Below, one piece after another: positions 4,997 to 9,739 of a stretch of 9,739 bases of DNA. This DNA comes from Accumulibacter sp. (lineage in GTDB: Bacteria; Pseudomonadota; Gammaproteobacteria; Burkholderiales; Rhodocyclaceae). The notes under the pieces are model-generated. The model made no database searches and was not told where the DNA came from. It saw only the letters and a program-made list of their open reading frames with translations. The translations under genes were made by a program, and so were the position numbers. Where the stretch lies: the NCBI GenBank assembly GCA_031274075.1, contig JAISQQ010000199.1:1-9739 (forward strand), given 5' to 3'. Within the stretch, counting starts at the first letter, position 1. Every line of letters starts with the position of its first letter.

Positions 4997-6801
4997 GAGG
5001 AAATCTCCTTGACGCCGCTCGCGCTCAAATCCAGCGCCTTGTCATGAAAGGCGGCGACGCTCTCCCGATGCGCGACGCTGATGATCGCGGCATTGGGCAG
5101 GCGCTCCGCCAGCAGGCGATACATCGCGGCCTCGTTGGCGGGGTCGAGCGAAGCGGTGGCTTCATCGAGAAAAATCCAGTCCGGCTTGTGCAGCAGGACG
5201 CGCGCAAAGGCAAGGCGCTGCTGTTCGCCCGGCGAGAGGCGCTTTTCCCAGTTGTCGTCCGTGTCCAGTTCGCCGGTCAGGGATTCCAGCCGCGCCGCGC
5301 GCAACACCTCGACGCACTCGCCCACGCCGAACCATTGTTCATCGCTGGGGTAGCACAGGCAGGCGCGCAGGGAAGCGATGGGCAGGTAGCTTTTCTGGGG
5401 CAGGAACATCTTTCTGCCTTCCGGCATGGCGATCTCGCCGCCGCCATGCGGCCACAGCCCGGCCAGCGCGCGCAGGAGCGTGCTTTTGCCCACGCCGGAA
5501 TGCCCCCGGACGACCCAGCGCTCACCGGCGCGGAAGGTCACGTTGCCGATGTGCACCAGTGGCTCGCCGCTGGGCAGGCGCAAATCCAGCGCGCGAATTT
5601 CCAGGCAATCGGGCCGGGCATTCATCGTCACGGCAATATCGCTCGTTTCCTGCGCTTTCAACGCCTCCTCGAATTCGAGCAGACGCCGGAATACGGCGCG
5701 CAACATGGCGATGCCACGGTAGGCGGCAATGAACCACGAGAGCGCGCCGCGCACCCGGCCAAAGGATTGCGTCAGTTGTTGCACCGATCCCAGGGTGATT
5801 TCACGCGCGAAATAGCGCGGGCCGATGATGAGCAGCGGCAGGAAGTTGGAAATTTCGCCATAGCCTTCACGAAACAGGGCGATGCGTCGCGAGTAATCCA
5901 TGATGCGCGCCCAGTTCTCCCGAATGGTCAGGAACGCGGCGCGCAGGCGCACGATTTCCGCGCGTCCGCCGGAATAAAAGGAAATCTGTTCGGCGTTTTC
6001 ACGGATGCGCATCATCAGGAAGCGAAAATGCGCCTCGTAACGCTGCTGCTGGTAATCCACCAGCACCAACTCGTGGCCGATCTTCTCCATCAGCCATGAA
6101 CCGAACACGGCGTAGGCCACGGCGACCCACAGCATGTAGCCGGGGATTTCGATGCGCACGCCGCCCAGCGTCAGCGCGAGGCTGTCGGAGAGGTTCCAGA
6201 CGATCACCGAATAGGTGACCAGATTGGCGATGGTGTTGAGCAGCCCCAGCGACATGTTCATGGTTCGGGTGGCCAGCATCTGCAAATCCTCGCCGATGCG
6301 CTGGTCCGGGTTGTCGATGTTGCCCGCGCGGGCGATGCGGTAATAGGCGTTTCCGTCCAGCCAGCGATGCAGGAAAACGTCGGTCATCCACGCGCGCCAG
6401 CGCATTTCCAGCGCCTGGAAAAACCAGATGCGCATGGTGTCGATGAACGCCCAGACGGCGACGATGATCACGAAAACCCACAACAGATTCCAGAACGCGG
6501 CAAGATCGTAGGCCGCCAGCGCATCCCAGTAATCGCGTTGCCAGTAGGAAAGCTGCACCCCGGCGTAAGTACGCGTTCCATCGATGGCGATGATCAGCGC
6601 AAGCAATCCCCGCGCGCGCCAACGCTCTTCCGAAACCCAGTAGGGCAGCAGCAGGCGCCAGGCGGCGGCGGCGCGCTCGCGCCACGAACGCCTGGGGCTT
6701 GCGGGTGCCGTTGAAAGAGAAAGGGGGGATGCCCCCCCGGTTTCCGTGGTCTCGAAAAGCGGGGGCGTCCCCCCGGCTTCCGTGGTCTCAATATTGGACA
6801 T
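4993..6801 (-). CDS. ABC transporter, fused permease-ATPase (YddA / SbmA-BacA-related ABCD-like family)
   Basis: A 602-aa half-transporter expected to work as a homodimer in the inner membrane. After a variable Pro/Gly-rich N-terminus (1-38), the membrane domain starts with L-L-P-Y-W-x-S-E-E-R-W (50-61) and contains N-I-D-N-P-D-Q-R-I-G-E-D (161-172), the hallmark of the SbmA/BacA, YddA and peroxisomal ABCD group. Membrane segments are near 63-80, 103-122, 188-206 and 220-240, with others near 318-336 and 353-370. The nucleotide-binding domain has Walker A G-H-S-G-V-G-K-S-T (433-441), Q-loop F-L-P-Q-K (466-470), signature L-S-P-G-E-Q-Q-R (522-529), Walker B W-I-F-L-D-E (542-547) and the H-loop His578. 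All catalytic residues are intact. Relatives import peptides, cobalamin or siderophore-type compounds. Next to a TonB receptor, it may carry the receptor's ligand across the inner membrane; that is inference. The ATG at 6801 overlaps the receptor stop by 14 nt and lacks a clear Shine-Dalgarno sequence, so coupled re-initiation is likely. Confidence 0.9.
   Translation of the reverse strand: MSNIETTEAGGTPPLFETTETGGASPLSLSTAPASPRRSWRERAAAAWRLLLPYWVSEERWRARGLLALIIAIDGTRTYAGVQLSYWQRDYWDALAAYDLAAFWNLLWVFVIIVAVWAFIDTMRIWFFQALEMRWRAWMTDVFLHRWLDGNAYYRIARAGNIDNPDQRIGEDLQMLATRTMNMSLGLLNTIANLVTYSVIVWNLSDSLALTLGGVRIEIPGYMLWVAVAYAVFGSWLMEKIGHELVLVDYQQQRYEAHFRFLMMRIRENAEQISFYSGGRAEIVRLRAAFLTIRENWARIMDYSRRIALFREGYGEISNFLPLLIIGPRYFAREITLGSVQQLTQSFGRVRGALSWFIAAYRGIAMLRAVFRRLLEFEEALKAQETSDIAVTMNARPDCLEIRALDLRLPSGEPLVHIGNVTFRAGERWVVRGHSGVGKSTLLRALAGLWPHGGGEIAMPEGRKMFLPQKSYLPIASLRACLCYPSDEQWFGVGECVEVLRAARLESLTGELDTDDNWEKRLSPGEQQRLAFARVLLHKPDWIFLDEATASLDPANEAAMYRLLAERLPNAAIISVAHRESVAAFHDKALDLSASGVKEISS
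5005..5010 (-). promoter_or_regulatory. Ribosome-binding site of the merR gene
   Basis: AAGGAG lies 8 nt before the ATG at 4996, inside the last codons of the ABC gene. Its strength and spacing favour the 4996 start over M15 at 4954, which has only a weak GC-rich upstream region, and so favour the 14-residue N-terminal extension being real. Confidence 0.7.
6718..6789 (-). repeat. Two 36-bp in-frame tandem repeats with G/C hairpins at the 5' end of the ABC gene
   Basis: On the minus strand two 36-bp units (6789-6754 and 6753-6718) each begin GAGACCACGGAA and carry a G-run followed by a C-run. They encode the 12-residue near-repeat E-T-T-E-A-G-G-T-P-P-L-F / E-T-T-E-T-G-G-A-S-P-L-S. Each unit can fold as a small hairpin: GGGGG..CCCCC around CGT in one, GGGGGG..CCCCCC around ATG in the other, read on the plus strand. 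The first unit overlaps the receptor stop codon. The repeat is in frame, so the ABC reading frame is preserved. Confidence 0.85.
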
Positions 6802-9034
6802 TCAAGGTCAGCTTGTAGCTGCGCGGCTCGCCATAGTAGCTCTGGCCGCCGGTAGCGCCCGTGGCCAGCCGGCTGTAGTAGCGCTTGTCGAACAGGTTGT
6901 AGGCGTTGAACGCAACAGACGCGCGATTGTTGATGCGGTAAGAGAGAAAGGCGTCCGTGAGCGTGTAGGCGGACTGCTTGCGCGCGATCGACGCCGTATA
7001 ACTGGCCAGATTGTTGGCGACGGATCCCCGGGTTTCGCCGACGTAGGTGACGCCCAGGCCGGCGCTGAGACCGGCCAGCGGCCCTTCCGCGAAACGATGG
7101 ACGCCCCAGAGCTTGACGAGGTGCTTGGGTTCCTTGGGGGAAAACTTGAGATTCTCGAATATCCGGTCTTTCTTGAAGCGCGTCTCCAGCCGGGTATAGC
7201 CGGCGTGGATGTCCCATCCGGGAGCCGGGCTGCCGGCGACCTCGACTTCCCAGCCCTTGCTCTCGACTTCGCCCAGGGCCAGGGAGTAACCCGGATGATC
7301 GGGGTCCGCGTAAGACCGGTTCGTGTCGCGCATGTTGAAGTACGCGAGCGAGGCGATCAGCCTGCCGCCGAAAAATTCCCCCTTGCTGCCGATCTCGTAT
7401 TGCTGGCCCTCGTTCGGATCGATCACGCCGCCCTCGAACTTTTCACTGCTATTTGGCGTAAAGATTTCGGCATAGCTGGCGTAGAGGGAAATCTGCTTGT
7501 TGACGTCGAAGACCAGGCCGCCATAGGGCGTCACTTCGTTGTTGGTATTCGACGGGCTATTCGTCCAATCCGTGGTATTCGCCGCCGGAGGCGGAGTGCG
7601 TGAGCGCAGGTGGTAATCGCTGACGCGCGCGCCGACGAGCAAAGTGAGTGGTTCGGCCAGGCGCAGGCGCAGTTGCCCATAGTATCCGGACTGCCAGTAT
7701 TGCGACTCGAGGCCGAATCTGTAGGGCCGGTCGTCGCATCTCTGGACGAGATCCTTTTGGCCAAAGGGAACAACCGCGCCCGAGGCGGCATTGGTGAGAC
7801 AGTTTTCGCTCGCTCTACGCAAATGGAACTTCGAGTAGTTGTAGCCCACGACGGCCTGGTGTTCCAGCCCGAACAGCTTGAAAGGCCCGCCAAGATAGAT
7901 GTCGTAGGAGTTGGTGTCGTACTCGTTGTCTACCAGGTTGCGTATGTAGGTAATATTGCCGTTGGCGGGCGGGACGCCGGCAACGGACCAGAAGGCGGTC
8001 CTCTGGAAATTGTCCTGCTCGCGATGGTTGTATTTCGCGTTGATGCTCCAGCCGTTATCGAAGCGATGAACGATCTCCGCCTGGATGTCCTGGGTATCCC
8101 AGTCGATGCTGTTCCACTCCGGATTGAGATTGGTGCTGCGGGGAAGCTTGAGCAGCGCGCCGGTACCGATTTCGACGGGAACGCCGGTATAGAGGCCGCG
8201 TATCCGGTTCTTCTGCGAAGAGTACGCCAGCGAGACGGCGGTGCTCGGCGTGATGTCCCAGTCCACGTTCAAATACCCCAGGAATTTGTGGTTTTTCGCG
8301 TCGTCGTAGAAATATCCGCGGTCGATGTTGGAGGCAATCGCGCGCGCACGCAGGGAACCGCTCGCGTTGAGCGGGCCGCCCACGTCCACGACCGTGTTGT
8401 AGTTGTCCCACGTGCCGGCGGAAATTTTGGCGGAAGCGGCGAATTCCCTGGGTCCGCGCTTGCGCACAAAGTTGACCACGCCGCCAAAACTCGGACCGTA
8501 GAGCGCGCCCTGGAACAGGCCGGCGGGGCCGCGCAGCACCTCGACCTGTTCGTAGATCGCCATGTCCAGTCCGGGGTAAGTGCCGAAGCCATTGATGGAA
8601 GGCACGCCGTCATAGGTCGCGTTCAGGGTATAACCCCTGACGTAATAGGTGTCATCGCCTGTCCTGCTGTCGTTGGGTTGGGCGGTGACGCCCGGAACCA
8701 GCTTCAGCACGTCGCTCAGGATGACCGCGCCCTGGTCCTCGATGCGCTTCTTCGTAATCACCGTGACGGATTGCGGAATCTCGCGCGGTTTCACGGCTTC
8801 CTTGCCGCCGACGCTGACGGTGCTGGTGTAGCTCTCGCCAAGCGGGCTGGCCGTTACTTCCACGGCTTCCAGCGTGCCCTGGCTTTCTTCGGCGGCGGCC
8901 TGGCTTTCCGTCTGGGCCGAGGCCAGCGGCGTGTAGGCCAGCGCCAGCAGCAGGGCGATGCGGGTGGGGGGCAGGCGTTTGGACGTCCGTTTGGCGGCCT
9001 CGTGGCCGGACCGGATGGAGGTGTTTGCGTTCAT
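6788..9034 (-). CDS. TonB-dependent outer-membrane receptor, siderophore/metallophore type (FpvA/FhuE/FoxA-like)
   Basis: A 748-aa outer-membrane receptor. The signal peptide has a basic n-region (K/R to about 25), hydrophobic core I-A-L-L-L-A-L-A and a likely cleavage after A-S-A (about residue 40). A TonB box L-E-A-V-E-V-T-A follows at 55-62. The plug includes P-R-E-I-P-Q-S-V-T-V-I-T, L-S-D-V-L-K-L-V-P-G-V, Y-Y-V-R-G-Y and I-Y-E-Q-V-E-V-L-R-G-P-A-G-L-F-Q-G, then N-F-V-R-K-R. These are hallmarks of siderophore receptors. The rest is a beta-barrel with the expected N-A-Y-N-L-F-D-K-R-Y-Y motif near the C-terminus and an aromatic last residue (Tyr). There is no N-terminal signalling extension, so it is a transporter and not a sigma-regulating transducer. 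The ATG at 9034 has AGGAG 7 nt upstream and is 14 nt from the HMA gene. The ligand (ferric siderophore, other metallophore or metal chelate) cannot be told. The metal-efflux neighbours make a non-iron chelate possible. Confidence 0.93.
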   Translation of the reverse strand: MNANTSIRSGHEAAKRTSKRLPPTRIALLLALAYTPLASAQTESQAAAEESQGTLEAVEVTASPLGESYTSTVSVGGKEAVKPREIPQSVTVITKKRIEDQGAVILSDVLKLVPGVTAQPNDSRTGDDTYYVRGYTLNATYDGVPSINGFGTYPGLDMAIYEQVEVLRGPAGLFQGALYGPSFGGVVNFVRKRGPREFAASAKISAGTWDNYNTVVDVGGPLNASGSLRARAIASNIDRGYFYDDAKNHKFLGYLNVDWDITPSTAVSLAYSSQKNRIRGLYTGVPVEIGTGALLKLPRSTNLNPEWNSIDWDTQDIQAEIVHRFDNGWSINAKYNHREQDNFQRTAFWSVAGVPPANGNITYIRNLVDNEYDTNSYDIYLGGPFKLFGLEHQAVVGYNYSKFHLRRASENCLTNAASGAVVPFGQKDLVQRCDDRPYRFGLESQYWQSGYYGQLRLRLAEPLTLLVGARVSDYHLRSRTPPPAANTTDWTNSPSNTNNEVTPYGGLVFDVNKQISLYASYAEIFTPNSSEKFEGGVIDPNEGQQYEIGSKGEFFGGRLIASLAYFNMRDTNRSYADPDHPGYSLALGEVESKGWEVEVAGSPAPGWDIHAGYTRLETRFKKDRIFENLKFSPKEPKHLVKLWGVHRFAEGPLAGLSAGLGVTYVGETRGSVANNLASYTASIARKQSAYTLTDAFLSYRINNRASVAFNAYNLFDKRYYSRLATGATGGQSYYGEPRSYKLTLNVQY

Positions 9035-9048
9035 TGAGTTTCTCCTGG

Positions 9049-9282
9049 TTAACTGATGACGGTGAAGCCGGCATCGGTGATGTGTTCGCGAATCCGCGCT
9101 TCGTTCAGCAGCGCGCTGTCGTAGGCAACGCTGACCCGCTTGGTTTCGTGCGAGGCGGTACTGGATTGCACGCCTTCCTTGGCGTTGAGCGTCCTTTGCA
9201 GACGGCCCGAACAGCCGCCGCAGTGCAAGCCTTCGACGGAGAGTTCAATGGTTTCAAGGGTTTCAAGAGTGGCTTGGCTCAT
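9049..9282 (-). CDS. Small heavy-metal-associated (HMA) domain protein, metallochaperone-like
   Basis: A 77-aa single-domain HMA protein of the CopZ/MerP fold. The metal-binding loop is G-L-H-C-G-G-C (18-24, C21 and C24), with H20 in place of the usual Thr/Asp, followed by a helix (S-G-R-L-Q-R-T-L), V-x-V-A-Y-D and a final A-G-F-T-V. No signal peptide is seen, so it should be cytoplasmic, where it could deliver metal to the N-terminal HMA domain of the P-type ATPase or buffer it. The start ATG (9282) has AAGGAA 6 nt upstream. It is the first gene after the MerR-type promoter and is separated by only 14 nt from the receptor gene. The metal is uncertain; such loops bind Cu(I), Zn(II), Cd(II) or Hg(II), and the operon favours Zn/Cd/Pb. 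Confidence 0.88.
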   Translation of the reverse strand: MSQATLETLETIELSVEGLHCGGCSGRLQRTLNAKEGVQSSTASHETKRVSVAYDSALLNEARIREHITDAGFTVIS

Positions 9283-9423
9283 GGGGTATTCCTTGTTTCA
9301 GAAAGGGGGTGATGAAGTGGGGAAGATTTCATGCGGGACGCTCTTTCCTGATGAGTTTCATTGCCGATACGCAGCCACGCATCCCGATGGATGAACAATG
9401 GCTGCTTGTTTGAAGCGATTGAA
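9283..9423 (-). other. Long 5' untranslated leader of the operon, with tiny open frames
   Basis: About 135 nt lie between the predicted transcription start and the HMA gene. Two very short frames are chained by ATGA overlaps: a 17-codon frame from about 9380 ends at 9329, and a second 17-codon frame (9332-9279, M-K-S-S-P-L-H-H-P-L...) ends on the HMA start codon. Neither has a convincing ribosome-binding site. No riboswitch or terminator was recognised by eye. Confidence 0.3.
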
Positions 9424-9454
9424 AAGTTAGCCTTGATGTCGACTTCAAAGTCAA
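9424..9454 (-). promoter_or_regulatory. MerR-regulated promoter of the HMA-receptor-ABC-merR-ATPase-rsmG operon
   Basis: On the minus strand, -35 TTGACT (9454-9449) and -10 TAACTT (9429-9424) are separated by 19 nt, longer than the 17 nt optimum and typical of MerR-activated promoters. Transcription would start around 9417, about 135 nt before the HMA start codon. The weak -10 and long spacer predict low basal activity and activation by DNA distortion. Confidence 0.75.
9431..9450 (-). promoter_or_regulatory. MerR-family operator dyad
   Basis: CTTTGAAGTCGACATCAAGG on the minus strand is an imperfect palindrome with 8 of 10 base pairs matched, centred on GTCGAC, in the promoter spacer. It resembles, from memory, the ZntR operator of the E. 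coli zntA promoter, which shares the same GTCGAC core and flanking TTGACT. The regulator encoded at 4526-4996 is of the right subfamily to bind it. Confidence 0.75.
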
Positions 9455-9520
9455 ATACGGATACTTGATATGCTGATGCCGCCTGCTTATAAGAGATTGT
9501 TTGCGATCTTCTCCGGGAGT

Positions 9521-9728
9521 GCGGGGCGCCCGCCCCGCATTCCATCCCCGGCGCGAAACGCCGCGGTTTTCCCTGGGAGCGCGGACGTCCACGTCCGCTT
9601 CAACAAAAATCCGGCGCGAAGCGCCGCCAAGATTGAATGCGGGGCGGGCGCCCCGCGCTCCCAGGGAAAACCAACAGGATGCCGCGAGCGGACGAGGGAA
9701 CGGCAAACGGCGGCGCTTCGCGCCGGAT
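9521..9728. repeat. Mosaic of REP/BIME-like GC-rich palindromes; no gene from 9455 to 9739
   Basis: Two hairpin types alternate. Type A has 8-bp arms around a 2-nt centre: 9521-9538 (GCGGGGCG-CC-CGCCCCGC), 9581-9598 (GCGGACGT-CC-ACGTCCGC) and 9639-9656 in opposite orientation. Type B is CGGCGC-GAA-GCGCCG-like: 9549-9563, 9612-9626 and 9709-9728 (inverted). Longer exact inverted repeats link them: 9521-9541 with 9636-9656 (21 bp), 9565-9584 with 9653-9672 (20 bp), and 9609-9628 with 9709-9728 (20 bp). Arm sequence differs between A copies while pairing is kept. Open frames here are by-products of the repeats. Such elements are typical intergenic repeats that can act as transcript-end structures or targets of REP-type transposases; which applies cannot be told. 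Confidence 0.8.
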
Positions 9729-9739
9729 ATGGATTGATG

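Noticed and set aside
7610..9037. 475-codon open frame on the plus strand opposite the TonB receptor
   Set aside because: Val/Ala/Gly/Arg-rich antisense translation with no motif; the receptor on the minus strand has signal peptide, plug and barrel features.
9283..9510. Fur box or riboswitch upstream of the HMA gene
   Set aside because: No AT-rich GATAATGATAATCATTATC-like site or known riboswitch core was visible; the MerR dyad explains the promoter.
9501..9737. Open frames on both strands at the right edge
   Set aside because: They are translations of the palindromic repeats (recurrent G-A-R-x-x-R-P-A-F pieces) and not proteins.
9511..9739. CRISPR array
   Set aside because: The repeats are palindromic, irregularly spaced and in both orientations, with no uniform unique spacers.

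Overview
The window comes from a high-GC Gram-negative bacterium. It carries TonB/ExbB/ExbD, an outer-membrane TonB-dependent receptor with signal peptide, plug and barrel, and RsmG. The style of the ExbB, ExbD and TonB sequences suggests a betaproteobacterium, but this is judged by eye only. No tRNA, rRNA, CRISPR or transposase gene was seen.

Left arm, + strand (1-1474): the 3' end of a tonB gene, then exbB and exbD. exbB and exbD overlap by 4 nt (GTGA). Together they form the inner-membrane energy-transduction complex that powers outer-membrane receptors. A convergent gap (1475-1621) follows. It holds inverted repeats and a short, decayed copy of an ABC-transporter ATPase segment.

Main body, - strand (9282 down to 1622): six tightly packed genes that look like one transcription unit. 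In transcription order they are (i) a 77-aa heavy-metal-associated (HMA) protein, (ii) an FpvA/FhuE-type TonB-dependent receptor, (iii) a YddA/SbmA-like ABC exporter-fold permease-ATPase, (iv) a ZntR/CadR/PbrR-type MerR regulator, (v) a P1B-2 (Zn/Cd/Pb) P-type ATPase, and (vi) rsmG, a 16S rRNA m7G methyltransferase. The spacings are 14 nt, then overlaps of 14, 4, 4 and 14 nt, so every junction is coupled or nearly so.

Upstream of the first gene is a textbook MerR-family promoter. It has a -35 TTGACT, a 19-nt spacer holding an imperfect 20-bp dyad centred on GTCGAC, and a weak -10 TAACTT (9424-9454). The MerR protein encoded about 4.4 kb downstream is the obvious candidate to bind it. The system would then be a metal-responsive, self-regulated unit combining outer-membrane uptake, inner-membrane ABC transport, a small metal chaperone and cytoplasmic metal efflux. 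The convergent tonB-exbB-exbD cluster is a likely energy source for the receptor. Putting import and export under one MerR switch, and ending the operon with a ribosome methyltransferase, is unusual and is the main point of interest.

Right edge (9511-9739): no gene is apparent. The segment is a mosaic of small GC-rich hairpins of two alternating types, partly in inverted orientation, resembling REP/BIME-type intergenic repeats.
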